DNA of 38,870 nt from an uncultured Prevotellaceae bacterium (GTDB taxonomy: Bacteria > Bacteroidota > Bacteroidia > Bacteroidales > Bacteroidaceae): NCBI GenBank assembly GCA_900317305.1, contig ONGG01000053.1, forward strand, positions 1 to 38,870, in the 5' to 3' direction. Shown here one piece after another: positions 7,561-17,132 of the stretch. The position numbers were made by a program, and so were the translations under genes. Each line of letters opens with the position of its first letter. Positions within the stretch are counted from its first letter, which is position 1. The notes below the pieces were generated by a model, which saw nothing but the letters and a program-made list of their open reading frames with translations, had not been told where the DNA came from and ran no database searches.

Positions 7561-7599
7561 TAAGGACTTTAGGGACTTTAGGGACCTTAGGGAGTTTAG
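7561..7599. repeat. Short tandem repeat of about 10 bp (GGACTTTAGG type)
   Basis: Four imperfect copies of a ~10-bp unit (AAGGACTTTA, GGGACTTTA, GGGACCTTA, GGGAGTTTA) lie in the 324-nt divergent gap between the PAP2 and GH3 genes. Read on the minus strand they lie in the presumed 5' leader of the PAP2 mRNA. The unit is similar in style to the GTTCAG repeats at 5222 and 25348. Non-coding; function unknown. Confidence 0.65.
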
Positions 7600-7637
7600 C
7601 CTCGCAGCCTTTGTTACGTTTTCTTGTTTTCGGCGGG

Positions 7638-7645
7638 CAAAATTA
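7638..7645 (-). promoter_or_regulatory. Candidate -7 box for the PAP2 gene
   Basis: On the minus strand 7645-7638 reads TAATTTTG, a full match to the Bacteroidota -7 consensus. A good TTTG at the expected -33 position is not visible. The resulting leader would be about 110 nt and would contain the tandem repeat at 7561-7599. Confidence 0.5.
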
Positions 7646-7769
7646 CTACATTTTTTGAAAATAGCGTGAATGACCAAACAGATTAATCCGAATTTTGATA
7701 AGACAACTGTCGGCAAAACAGACAAATAAGTGGCGCAGGACGATTCGTTGTCTGATTTTGGCGGGAAAA

Positions 7770-7802
7770 TTTGGAAGAATGGGGATAGTTTGCTTATTTT
7801 TG
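7770..7802 (+). promoter_or_regulatory. Promoter of the GH3 gene
   Basis: TTTG at 7770-7773, a 21-nt spacer and TATTTTTG at 7795-7802 fit the Bacteroidota promoter. The start point should be near 7809, about 34 nt before the ATG at 7843. Confidence 0.7.
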
Positions 7803-7842
7803 CAAAGATATTTGGAAAGACACCCATGAAACCCCTACGAAA

Positions 7843-10170
7843 ATGAAAAAAATCGCTATCATGTGTATGACAGTACTTTTGGCGGGATGCAACGCCACCG
7901 ACTTGGAACAGCAAGTCAACGAACTCTACGAGAAGATGTCGCAAGAGGAGCGCATCGCCCAGTTGAGAAGTGGATACATGAATGAGTTCTTCGACAAGCA
8001 AGGCGTGCTCGATACCGCCAAATGCCGCAAGGAGATACCCAATGGCATCGGCCACTTCTCGCAGTATGCCAGTCAGGAACCCATCGACCCCAACGTGCTG
8101 CGCGACCATGTGGCCGCCATGCAAGACTGGCTCATACACAACACCCCCAACGGCATTCCGGCCCTCTTCCACGAGGAGGTGCTGTCGGGTGTCAATACCA
8201 GCGGCGCCACCATCTATCCCCAACAGATAGGACAGGCCTGCTCGTTCAATCCCGAGCTGGCCGAGTTGAAGACCCGGCAGACGGGCACCACCCTGCGAAA
8301 GATGGGTGGCGTGCTGTCGCTCTCGCCGATGGTCGACGTGTGCCGCACGCCAAGTTTCAACCGTCTGGAAGAGTCGTATGGCGAGGATGGCTACCTCTCG
8401 GCCGTGATGGGCACCGCCTTCGTGCGCGGTCTGCAGCAAGGCGACCTGCGCAAGGGTGTGGGAGCCTGCTCGAAGCACTACCTGGGCTATGGTGGTGGCG
8501 GCGATGCCGAGGAGAAAGAACTGATGGAAGAGATCCTGCTGCCCCATGAGACGATGATACGACTCGCCGGCAGCAAGGTAGTGATGCCCGGCTACCATGC
8601 CGTGCATGGCACCAACTGCGTGGCCAACGGCGAGATACTGAACGATATCCTGCGTGGCTACGTGGGCTTCGACGGCATGGTGGTGAGCGACTATACCGCC
8701 GTCGACCAGTTGCCCGACCAGCCCGACGAGGTGCACAAAGCCGCTGCTGCCATCAATGGCGGCAACGATGTGGACTTCCCCCGCGGCGTGGACTACGCGC
8801 ATCTGCAGGAAGCCCTCGACCAGGGACTGGTGAAGCCCGAGGTGTTTGAGCGCGCCGTGAAAGACGTGCTGCGCCACAAGTTCCGCTCCGGCCTCTTCGA
8901 CAAGGACGCCTACCTCTACAGCAAGGAGCAAATCGCCCTCGACACCCCCGAGGAGCGCCAGACCGCCTACGATATCGCCACCCAGTCGGTGGTGCTGCTG
9001 CAGAACGACGGCACGCTGCCGCTGAGCAATGTGAAGAACGTGCTGCTGACGGGCCCCAACGCCAACAGCATGTGGGCCATGTGCGGCGACTACTCGTTCC
9101 CGGCCATGACCTATTTCTGGAAGATGATTACCGAAGACCTTGACCACCCTCACGTCATCAGACTGCTCGAGGGCATGACCGCCCACAAGCCCGAGGGCAT
9201 GAACATCATGTACTCACGCGGCTGCGACTGGACAGAGGAGATAGAGACCAAATTCGCCGTGGGTGGCGACGAGCGGGCATGGGAGTATGCCATGCTGCAC
9301 CGCAAGGTAGACGCTGGCGAGAAGGCCGACAAGCAAGAGGCGCTCGACATGGCCAAGGACTGCGACGTGATCATTGCCGCCATGGGCGAGAACGTGATGC
9401 TCTGCGGCGAGAACCGCGACCGGCAGGGGCTGCGCCTGCCAGGCAAGCAAGAGCAGTATGTGGAGGAGCTCATCAAGACAGGCAAGCCCGTGGTGCTGGT
9501 GATGTTTGGCGGCAGAGCCCAGGTGGTGTCGGGACTTGCCGAGCGCTGCGCCGCAGTCATCCAAGCCTGGTATCCGGGCGAGGAGGGCGGCAATGCCGTG
9601 GCCGACATTCTCTATGGCAAGGTATCGCCATCGGCAAAGTTGTCGGTGAGTTATCCCAACACCGAGATCAACGAGCCCATCTGCTACAATTACGCTGCAC
9701 AGCACGACCCACGTGTGCAATGGCCCTTCGGCTATGGTCTGAGCTATACCACGTTTGAATACAAGAACCTGGTGATACCCAACAACATGATGACCACCGA
9801 CAAGTGCGTGAACCTCACGTTCGAGGTGAAAAACACCGGCAAGGTGGCAGCCGACGAGATTGCACAGGTCTACCTCTCGCCCACTACCGACGGGCAGCAT
9901 ATCCGGCCTATCCAACTCCAAGGCTTCACCCGCGTGTCGCTCCAGCCCGGTGAGACGAAAAAAGTAAGCGTGAAACTCTACGTCGAGCAGTTTGGCTACT
10001 ACAGCAACGACGGTCAACGGCAGTGGAACATCGCTCCCGGCACGTTCACCGTCAAGATAGGCTCCTCGTCGGAAGACATCCGTCTGAAAAAGGACATCAC
10101 CCTACAGGGCGACAAGTTGACCGCACCACTGCGCACGTATTATTTCTCGGAACTTACCACCGCCCTCTAG
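7843..10170 (+). CDS. GH3 beta-glycosidase, lipoprotein
   Basis: A 775-residue glycoside hydrolase family 3 enzyme (beta-glucosidase or beta-xylosidase class). The signal peptide ends in a lipobox, LLAGC, with Cys16 as the lipidation site, so the enzyme is anchored in a membrane. The N-terminal barrel holds the family pattern KVVMPGYHAVHG and the nucleophile D283 in MVVSDYTA. The alpha/beta sandwich follows (VVLLQNDGTLPLS... VVLVMFGG), and the C-terminal fibronectin-like domain (NLTFEVKNTGKVAADEIAQVYL) completes the usual three-domain layout at usual length. It is monocistronic, and its last 17 nt overlap the 3' end of the convergent barrel-protein gene. The exact sugar specificity cannot be read; the nearby GH115 would suit xylan-derived oligosaccharides. 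Confidence 0.92.
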   Translation: MKKIAIMCMTVLLAGCNATDLEQQVNELYEKMSQEERIAQLRSGYMNEFFDKQGVLDTAKCRKEIPNGIGHFSQYASQEPIDPNVLRDHVAAMQDWLIHNTPNGIPALFHEEVLSGVNTSGATIYPQQIGQACSFNPELAELKTRQTGTTLRKMGGVLSLSPMVDVCRTPSFNRLEESYGEDGYLSAVMGTAFVRGLQQGDLRKGVGACSKHYLGYGGGGDAEEKELMEEILLPHETMIRLAGSKVVMPGYHAVHGTNCVANGEILNDILRGYVGFDGMVVSDYTAVDQLPDQPDEVHKAAAAINGGNDVDFPRGVDYAHLQEALDQGLVKPEVFERAVKDVLRHKFRSGLFDKDAYLYSKEQIALDTPEERQTAYDIATQSVVLLQNDGTLPLSNVKNVLLTGPNANSMWAMCGDYSFPAMTYFWKMITEDLDHPHVIRLLEGMTAHKPEGMNIMYSRGCDWTEEIETKFAVGGDERAWEYAMLHRKVDAGEKADKQEALDMAKDCDVIIAAMGENVMLCGENRDRQGLRLPGKQEQYVEELIKTGKPVVLVMFGGRAQVVSGLAERCAAVIQAWYPGEEGGNAVADILYGKVSPSAKLSVSYPNTEINEPICYNYAAQHDPRVQWPFGYGLSYTTFEYKNLVIPNNMMTTDKCVNLTFEVKNTGKVAADEIAQVYLSPTTDGQHIRPIQLQGFTRVSLQPGETKKVSVKLYVEQFGYYSNDGQRQWNIAPGTFTVKIGSSSEDIRLKKDITLQGDKLTAPLRTYYFSELTTAL

Positions 10171-13100
10171 CGCCACCGTAGCCACGGCCTCCGGGGCGGT
10201 CGCCCCGTGGGCCGTCGAAGCCTCCCCGTGGACCGTCGAACCCGCCACGGCCATTGCCACGGCCGCTGTCACCACTGCCGAAGAGGTTGAGCCGATAGCT
10301 CACATGCAACATGGCATAAGAGGTGATGGCATTCACCGTGCGGTCGGTCCAGCCGTTGGCGTTCACCGTGCGCGAGAAGTTGGACTGCTCGTTGAGGATG
10401 TCGTACCATTGCAACATCACCGTGAGTTTCTTGCCTTTCATGAAACTGTGCGAGAGTTGCGCGTTCCATATCAGCTCGTTGGTGTTGAGCGTGGGGTCGC
10501 TGTAGCCCCGCTTGCTGAACACATGGAAGTCGGTGGAGAGATTGGTGCCCCACGGGAACGTGATGCGCGTGTTGGCTCCATACGAGAAGTTCCAGGTGGA
10601 GAGGTTGTTGGTGGCCTGGAGCCGGTTCTCCGTGCGGGCATAAGTGACATTTGAGTTGAGCGAAACGTTGAGCCATCGGTTGCGATAAGAGAGCGACGCC
10701 GATGGCGAAACGTTATAGGTATGGGTGACATTGCGGTCGGGGGTGGCCGTACGGTTCAGGTTCACATAGCCCACATGATGGCTATAATTGCCATTCACCG
10801 ACCCGCTGACATCCCATCTGTTCAAGGTATCGAGGGCCACGTTGAGCGCCACTCCTCCGTTGGCGCTCCAGTTGCCGTTGATATTCTCAGGCCGACTGAT
10901 GCGCCCACCAGTCGACTCGTTGTAGGTGACCACGTTTCCGATGGAGTTGCGGGTGGTCTGGAAACCGCCGTTGGCGCTGAAACTCCAATGGCGCTGCGCC
11001 TTGGGGATGGAGATTCCCATGCTGTCGGTGACGAAGGTGGGGCGGCGCTGCATCTGGAAATTGACGTTCAGGTTAGACGAGAACGACGGTTTCAGTCCCG
11101 GGTTACCCATGGAGATGGAGAGCGGGTTGGTGTCGTCGTAGATATCGAGCAACTGCGTGATGGACGGTTGCGAGGAGGAACCCCGGAACCTCACCTGCAG
11201 GTTGGTCTGCTGATTGAACCGGTAACGCAGGTTGAGCGTGGGCGAGAAGTTGGTCACCGTCCGCACCGTGTCGACCGGCACACCCAGGTATTGCTGGATG
11301 AAGTGCGACCGCTGTGGCTGCATCGAGATGCCGATGTTCATATTGTATTTCTCGCGTACGAAGCGCAACTGCACGTCGGCATTATGCCCGTGCTCCGTAC
11401 GCTCGGAGTATCGGCTCAGGTTCCTCGAAAGGTAATCCTCGTAAGGATTGTCGAGAAATCCGAACAGGCGGGTCCAGTCGCGGTATTCGCGCAGCACGAT
11501 GTTGAACTCGTCGTCGGAATAGTCGGGGAAGTCGTAGGTCAGCGGGTCGCTTTTCTGGTGGCTGTAGTTGTAACGGTAGCTCAACTGCAGGAAGATGCCC
11601 TGGATGCCCCTTGTTCCTCTTCTGCCCCGGTTGCCCTGCATCGACATGGGCCGCTCGTCATCGTCGTCGTCGGGCTTCACCTCTTTTCTATGGAACACAT
11701 AAAGCGGTTCGGTATAGGTGAGTCCGAGCGAGTAGTTGAAATTGTCGTTGGGCGACGTGGTGTAGCGGTTGGTCTGATAGGTGGAGTCGTTACCCCACTG
11801 GTCGGCCACCTGATAGAGTTTCACCATCGACAGGTTGGCATTCTTGTTGTGTCCGTCGCGGTAACTGACATTGGCCGAGAAGGCCATGTTGCGCCCGTTT
11901 CGACCCATTCTCCTGACGAGTTGCAACTGCGACGAGAGGTTTTTGCTGCTGCCATAACTCATCGACTTGTTCTCACGGCCATTGACCACGATGCCCTCTC
12001 GGTCCATCGCCTCGAGGCTCGTCTTGTCGAGCGGGTCGGCATACAGCTCGAAGGGACTGACGTTGAACGAGGCCGAGTTGGAGAATCCCCTGCCGTCGTT
12101 GGTCGAGAAATTGATGTCGGGACGGAACGACAGCGTGGTGGCCGAGTCGATGGTCCATTGCAGGTTCATGTTTCCCGTCCAACTGTTTGCCCTGGAATAA
12201 TTCTGGCTGATGCTGCTCGTGAAAGCCCCGCCACGGGTATTGACAAAGCTCTCCGACCCCGTGCGGTTCCAGTTGTCGGTATTGTTGTGGTTCCATGTCA
12301 CGCGCCCACTCACCCTGAGGTTCTTGCCATTCTCGTAACTCACGTCGAGCGCCGCCGACTTGGAGTGGCGCTGTCCGCTGCCATTGCCACGGCCCCGGCC
12401 GCCACGGCCCGAGAAATTGCGGTCGTTCACGTTGTTGGCATTGCCCATGAAGGTGTAGCGCATGTCGCCGAAAGGTTTCATAGCCGTCAGACGCACGCCA
12501 TAGCGGTGGTCGGTGCCATAGCCCAGGTCGGGATTCATCTGGAGTCCCTTTCGCGCACTTTTCTTCGTGACGAACTCCAGCACGAAGTCGTCGTTGCCGT
12601 CGTCGATGCCCGTCTGCCGTGAGAGGTCGCTGGCCTCCTCATAGGCCTTCACCTGTTCGATGACATCCGAGGGCAGGTTCTTCATCACCGCACTGTTGTT
12701 GCCGGTCATGAAGTCGCGCCCGTCCATCTTGAATCGCTTCACGGTCTTTCCATTGACCGTGATTCCGCCGTTGTCGTCGATTTTCGCACCCGGCAGCGCC
12801 TCGACCAACGACTCAATGACCGACCCCTCGGGCACTCTGAAGGCGGCGGCGTTGAAGACCAGCGTGTCTTCCTTCACCACCATCTTCGGCACGTTGGCTG
12901 TGACCACCGCCTCGTCGAGCACCAGGGCGTCGGGCTCCATGGCGATGTCACGCAGCGAGGCCGTGCGTCCTTTCACTTTCGACACCATGCGGGTCTGCTC
13001 CTTGTAGCCCAGGAACGACACCTTCACCAGATAGGAACCGAAGTTCACCGAGCGGAAGGCGAAGTGGCCCTGCGCGTCGGAGAGCGTGCCACCCACATAG

Positions 13101-13282
13101 GTGGTGTCGGTCTTGCTTCGCGAGGTGTTCAACTTGTATAGTTGCACTGTGGCATGATCCATCGCCTTGCCCGAGCCTTTCTCGACGACACGCCCCGAGA
13201 GGGTCTCGTTTTGTGCCATGGCAGTCAACGAGCCCATCAGGAAGAGGATGAGCGACAACGCGATGTTTCTGTAGTTCTCCAT
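10154..13282 (-). CDS. Outer-membrane beta-barrel protein (OMP_b-brl_3-type, TonB-receptor-like)
   Basis: A 1042-residue outer-membrane protein with signal peptide (MENYRNIALSLILFLMGSLT...AQ). Residues ~27-110 form a carboxypeptidase-regulatory-like beta-sandwich (LSGRVVEKGSGKAMDHATVQ), residues ~130-240 a plug-like domain (GSVIESLVEALPGAKIDDNG, SDVIEQVKAYEEAS), and the remainder a barrel of many alternating strands rich in Tyr, Asn and Ser. This layout is that of the Bacteroidota family with TonB-receptor-like fold but usually no TonB box. The ligand is unknown. Oddities: a Gly/Arg-rich loop near residues 290-310 (SGRGGRGRGNGSGQ) and a Gly/Arg/Asp-rich tail with two GGFDGPRG repeats ending RGYGGARGRW, placed after the last strand, where most barrels end in an aromatic residue. 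The 3' end overlaps the GH3 gene by 17 nt. Confidence 0.88.
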   Translation of the reverse strand: MENYRNIALSLILFLMGSLTAMAQNETLSGRVVEKGSGKAMDHATVQLYKLNTSRSKTDTTYVGGTLSDAQGHFAFRSVNFGSYLVKVSFLGYKEQTRMVSKVKGRTASLRDIAMEPDALVLDEAVVTANVPKMVVKEDTLVFNAAAFRVPEGSVIESLVEALPGAKIDDNGGITVNGKTVKRFKMDGRDFMTGNNSAVMKNLPSDVIEQVKAYEEASDLSRQTGIDDGNDDFVLEFVTKKSARKGLQMNPDLGYGTDHRYGVRLTAMKPFGDMRYTFMGNANNVNDRNFSGRGGRGRGNGSGQRHSKSAALDVSYENGKNLRVSGRVTWNHNNTDNWNRTGSESFVNTRGGAFTSSISQNYSRANSWTGNMNLQWTIDSATTLSFRPDINFSTNDGRGFSNSASFNVSPFELYADPLDKTSLEAMDREGIVVNGRENKSMSYGSSKNLSSQLQLVRRMGRNGRNMAFSANVSYRDGHNKNANLSMVKLYQVADQWGNDSTYQTNRYTTSPNDNFNYSLGLTYTEPLYVFHRKEVKPDDDDDERPMSMQGNRGRRGTRGIQGIFLQLSYRYNYSHQKSDPLTYDFPDYSDDEFNIVLREYRDWTRLFGFLDNPYEDYLSRNLSRYSERTEHGHNADVQLRFVREKYNMNIGISMQPQRSHFIQQYLGVPVDTVRTVTNFSPTLNLRYRFNQQTNLQVRFRGSSSQPSITQLLDIYDDTNPLSISMGNPGLKPSFSSNLNVNFQMQRRPTFVTDSMGISIPKAQRHWSFSANGGFQTTRNSIGNVVTYNESTGGRISRPENINGNWSANGGVALNVALDTLNRWDVSGSVNGNYSHHVGYVNLNRTATPDRNVTHTYNVSPSASLSYRNRWLNVSLNSNVTYARTENRLQATNNLSTWNFSYGANTRITFPWGTNLSTDFHVFSKRGYSDPTLNTNELIWNAQLSHSFMKGKKLTVMLQWYDILNEQSNFSRTVNANGWTDRTVNAITSYAMLHVSYRLNLFGSGDSGRGNGRGGFDGPRGGFDGPRGDRPGGRGYGGARGRW

Positions 13283-13349
13283 TGTTTTAATGTGCTCCGA
13301 CGGGACTTGCTATGTACGGTCCGTCTATTTCAGGTTTTCTTGGATTTGG

Positions 13350-15765
13350 CTATTTCGAGAGTTCTCCAGGGAGGGTCGCCTCTGCCGGCTTCACGGGGAT
13401 GAGGTAGAACTGCCTTCCTGGCTTGGGATCGAGCATCCACTGGTCGACGACGATATGTTCGTCGAGGGCACGGATGACGAGGGTGTGGGTGCCTTTGGAC
13501 AGCGACACCTTGCTCTGCCGCAAGGCCTGCTGGCGGAGCACGTTCTGCTTCCACGGCTCCGACCGGAAGGACTCTTTGAGCGAGTAGACTGTGGGGGCGC
13601 CATCGTCGAGGGTCACAGTGTAGCGCAGGTCGCCACTGTCGTTGGGCTGTGTGGGAATCATGGCTATGGTGAGCAGGTATTCGCCCTCGTCGGCCACATC
13701 GAACCGGTAGGAGAGTTCCGCCCCCTTGGGCAGTGCCACGGCATTCATGCTGTGGCCAAGCATCTGCACGGCCTGCACCCCTTCGGAGGCCCGGTCGTAG
13801 TCGAAGGCATTGCGTGCCACCACACCGTCGGTAAGGAGCGGATGGCTGCCGTTGGCTATCGGGATGGCGAGCAGACTGTCTTGTTCGGCGCTGGTGAGCG
13901 TCACCGGGGTGAGGGGCGCCCAGAACACCGGCAGGTCGCGTGGGTGGTCGCTCATGCTGCCATGCCATTTTCCGCCCGACATCTGGTTGTTGTAATACCA
14001 TGTGAGTTGGCGCACCCGTTGCAGTAGATCCGTTGGCCAGCATCCGTGCCCGTTGCGCCTCGAGCATTTTCACGGCATGGGCAGCCGCGGCCTGCACAGG
14101 ATACTTCACGGCAGCGAAAAAGGCATCGCGAAGGGCCGGGCGCACCAGCGGCTCCACCTCGTCGACCTGCCGCGCCACCCATTGGCAGCGCTCCAGATAG
14201 CGGTCGAGTTCGCCGCCGAAAGCCTCGGTGCTGAAGGCCGTGTTGCGCACACCGCTCAGTCCACGGTCGTAGACGCGCTTGTCGAGCTCGGTCTGGCTCC
14301 ACCCCATGAACTCGGGCCTGCGGGCACCACAGAGGGCATAGAACTCATGCATCACGGGCATCAGGCGTCTGCCCGCCTCCTCGCCAAACTGCCGACTGAG
14401 CCACGAGAGGAGGTGGCCACGGAGCATGTCGCCCGAGAAATGCTCGATGTCCCAGGCCAGGTCGAGGAAGAGTTCCAGGTCGTAGCAGGCCACCTTGGGG
14501 TCGTGCACGTTGGCTATCCACAGTTTCCTCACCTGATGGTCGTAGGCCTGCCGCATCTCGTTGTAGATGAGTCCGGGCTGGGTGGTGGTGAGCCAGAGGT
14601 AGTCGTGGGGCCGTCCCCAGTAGCTCAGGTGGTAGTAGACCCCCGCCCCACCCTGCCGTTGCTGTTCGCTGGCATCGGAGAGGCGCGTCATATATCCATA
14701 GTTGTCGTCGCACCAGAGGAGCGTGGCGTAGTCGGGCACGCGCAAACCTTTCTCATAAAGTTGGAGCACCTCCTTGTAGGGCACGAACATCTGCATCAGT
14801 CTCGCGGGGTTGTCCACATACTTGCGCAGCAACTCCTGCTGGTCGTCGATGACCTGCTGGAGTGCGTCGAACTTCTCGTCGTCGGTCTGGTAGCCCTCCA
14901 TCGAACTGTCGTGGATGCCCCGCATGCCGATGGTAAAGAAGTTGTTGTCGGTGCCCTTCACCTGACGGAGCCGTTCTATCCAGTAGTCGTGCACTGCCTG
15001 GCGGTTGGTCTTGTAGTTGAACCGTCCACGCTGTGCCACGTCCCACTCTCCCACGTTGTTACGCATGAGGGGCTCGCAATGCGACGTGCCCACCACGATG
15101 CCGCAGGAGTCGGCCATGGCCTTGGCGCCATCGGTCTGGAAGAAAGCCTTCGTGCCCTCGTGCATGGCCGGCCAGATGGTGTTGGCCCTCAGCCGCAGGA
15201 GCAGTTCGAAAACCTTCTTGTAGGTCTGGGCACTGATCTCGCCATAGGGAGCCTTGCTGAAATGGGTGCAACTCCACGGTCGCAACGACCAGTCCTCATC
15301 GTTGAGGAAGATGCCGCGGTATTCCACCGAGGGAGCCTGACTGGTGGCGAAGCCATCGGCCACGACGAGCCGCTCTTTCCGTTCGGGTACCACATCGCCC
15401 CACCACACCCACGGCGACACCCCCGCCATGCGCGAGAGTTCGAGGATGCCATAGGCCGTGCCACGCGCGTTGCCACCCTCCACCACGATATGGCCGCTTT
15501 CGGTGTAGATGCGGAAAGCATCGTGACGGCCCTTTCGCTGCACGATGCGGATGGTGGCCTTTGACGATGGCTGCGGCTCCATGCCCGTGACCTGCCGCAT
15601 ATCGTCGCGCCACATCCGCAGGGCGGTAGCCACCACGGGGTCGGCATGGCCCGACAGCGAATAGGTGATGGGATGCTGTCCGTCGAACCACACGATGTCG
15701 GAGGCACAGGCGGGCATCGCCATCAGTGTGGCGAAGAGGAGGGCGAGCGTGGAAAGTATTCTCAT
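13350..15765 (-). pseudogene. GH115 alpha-glucuronidase, disrupted by a frameshift
   Basis: GH115 enzymes remove (4-O-methyl-)glucuronic acid side chains from xylan. From ATG at 15765 (signal peptide MRILSTLALLFATLMAMPACAS) the frame follows the family closely: VVEGGNARGTAYGILELSRM, GVSPWVWWGDV, YRGIFLNDEDW, RLRANTIWPAMHEGTKAF, NFFTIGMRGIHDSSM, LLWCDDNYGYMTRL. After about residue 577 (MLEAQRARMLAN) the frame turns to low-complexity Arg/Pro/His sequence. From about 14030 down to the stop at 13350 a different frame carries the rest of the protein (LLQRVRQLTWYYNNQMSGGK, DLPVFWAP, TLVIRALDEHIVVDQWMLD). A one-base frame change near 14028-14036 separates the halves; family members normally have further residues here, so a short deletion is also likely. 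Either a pseudogene or an assembly error. It is followed upstream by the epimerase gene with a 57-nt gap. Confidence 0.85.
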
Positions 15766-15822
15766 TGCGTGGATGATTTGGGGTGAGGACAAAGAAGGGG
15801 ACAAGCTATCAGCCGGCAGGGA

Positions 15823-16863
15823 TTACCGGAGCGGGTTCAGTTCCGATTGATACCACTCGATGAAGCGGCCGATACCCTCGTGCAACTGCACATGGGGCTT
15901 GTAACCAATCTCGCGCTCCAGCCGTGAGGTGTCGGCGTTGGTCATATAGACATCGCCGGGTTGCATGGGTTCCATCTGCATATTGGCCTTGATGCCGAGG
16001 GCGCCCTCTATCTCCTGGATGAAGTCGAGCAACTTCACAGGATTGGAGCAGCCGATGTTGTAGACGCGGAAAGGCACCGCATTGTCGCACTGCTCTGCTA
16101 CCGGGGCCTTGTCGAGACATTGTATCGACCCCTTGGCGATATCGTCGATGAAGGTGAAGTCGCGGATCATGTCGCCATGATTGAAGACACGGATGGGCTG
16201 ACCCTGCGAGATGGCCTTGGCAAAGAGCATGGGCGCCATGTCGGGACGGCCCCATGGACCATAGACGGTGAAGTAGCGGAGGCCGGTGGCGGGTATGCCA
16301 TAGAGTTTGCTGTAACTGTGCGCCATCAGTTCGTTCGACTTCTTACTGGCTGCATAGAGACTCACGGGACTGTCCACCTTGTCGTCCTCGGAGAACGGGG
16401 CCTTGGAATTGAGTCCGTATACCGAACTCGACGAGGCGAAGAGCAGGTGCTCTACGGGGTAATTGCGGCAGCACTCGAGGATGTTGAGGAATCCCACCAG
16501 GTTGCTCGTGAGATAGGCATAGGGATTGGTGATGGAATAGCGCACGCCAGCCTGAGCTGCCAGGTTCACCACCCGGTCGAAACGCTCGGCTGCGAAAAGC
16601 GAATCGAGTTCTTCCTTCTGTTCTATGCCAAGGCGGATAAAACGCAAGTTGCCAAATTTCTGGCTTGGCAGCATCGTGTTCCATGGCAGGTTGCACAGGG
16701 AGTCGGTGTCGATGCCCAACTGTTGCAGACGCCCGGCCTTGAGTCGCACGTCGTAATAATCGTTGATATTGTCGAGTCCAACCACCTCATCACCTCTGCT
16801 TGCAAGCATGAATGAGATTTTGGAACCAATGAATCCAGCAGCGCCAGTAACCAATACTTTCAT
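15823..16863 (-). CDS. NAD-dependent sugar epimerase, probable UDP-glucuronate 4-epimerase
   Basis: A 346-residue extended short-chain dehydrogenase/reductase. The Rossmann motif is TGAAGFIG at residues 6-13, the catalytic pair is YAASK (Y170, K174), with the Ser-rich FASSSSVYG strand before it. NINDYYDVRLKAGRL, RYFTVYGPWGRPDMAPMLF and DFTFIDDIAKG match UDP-glucuronate 4-epimerases of the CapI/GAE type, which convert UDP-GlcA to UDP-GalA for surface polysaccharides. An insertion around residues 45-75 (LQQLGIDTDSLCNLPWNTML) is common in Bacteroidota members. The ATG at 16863 is chosen because it starts at the first beta strand; the frame is open further upstream but runs into the promoter region. 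Epimerase and GH115 both concern uronic acids but act on opposite sides of metabolism. Confidence 0.87.
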   Translation of the reverse strand: MKVLVTGAAGFIGSKISFMLASRGDEVVGLDNINDYYDVRLKAGRLQQLGIDTDSLCNLPWNTMLPSQKFGNLRFIRLGIEQKEELDSLFAAERFDRVVNLAAQAGVRYSITNPYAYLTSNLVGFLNILECCRNYPVEHLLFASSSSVYGLNSKAPFSEDDKVDSPVSLYAASKKSNELMAHSYSKLYGIPATGLRYFTVYGPWGRPDMAPMLFAKAISQGQPIRVFNHGDMIRDFTFIDDIAKGSIQCLDKAPVAEQCDNAVPFRVYNIGCSNPVKLLDFIQEIEGALGIKANMQMEPMQPGDVYMTNADTSRLEREIGYKPHVQLHEGIGRFIEWYQSELNPLR

Positions 16864-16910
16864 TTTCGTCGTATTTTGGGTGTTGATAATCGTACTTTTA
16901 AAATATGTGG

Positions 16911-16918
16911 CAAAATTA
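16911..16918 (-). promoter_or_regulatory. Candidate -7 box of the epimerase gene
   Basis: Minus-strand 16918-16911 reads TAATTTTG, a full -7 consensus, about 48 nt before the ATG. No clear TTTG is found at -33; the upstream DNA is AT-rich. Confidence 0.55.
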
Positions 16919-17103
16919 CAAAAAAAGCATGAAAAACTACGATATGGAAACAAAATCCTTCAGAAAGTGCTCACAAAACACGAAAATGCATTTTTATCTA
17001 ATGAAAATGCAGAAATAACACCCAAACACTCCTATTTCGTTAATAAACGTTAACAAAATAGTGTTTTTCAATTACGATGGTGGTATTTTCGGATTTTTAT
17101 ATT

Positions 17104-17111
17104 TACCTTTG
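17104..17111 (+). promoter_or_regulatory. -7 box of the tRNA-Phe gene
   Basis: TACCTTTG fits TAnnTTTG and predicts a start near 17117, 16 nt before the tRNA. No good -33 match is seen. Confidence 0.6.
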
Positions 17112-17132
17112 CATCCGCAAAACGAAAAAAAT

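Noticed and set aside
7534-9186. Long minus-strand open frame opposite the GH3 gene
   Set aside because: His/Val/Gly-rich translation without motifs, a shadow of the strongly supported GH3 gene caused by GC-rich codon use.
10721-12622. 633-codon plus-strand frame opposite the outer-membrane barrel gene
   Set aside because: Low-complexity Val/His/Arg product; the minus-strand barrel protein explains the region fully.
13330-14020. Continuation of the first GH115 frame to a stop at 13330
   Set aside because: The sequence is Arg/Pro/His-rich with no family match, whereas another frame carries the conserved C-terminal domain; it is out-of-frame reading after the frameshift.
14002-15564. 520-codon plus-strand frame opposite GH115
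   Set aside because: No family resemblance; antisense shadow of the GH115 gene.
7843-16863. A classic SusC/SusD polysaccharide utilisation locus
   Set aside because: No SusD-like lipoprotein is present and the barrel protein is of the OMP_b-brl_3 type; only glycosidases are nearby.
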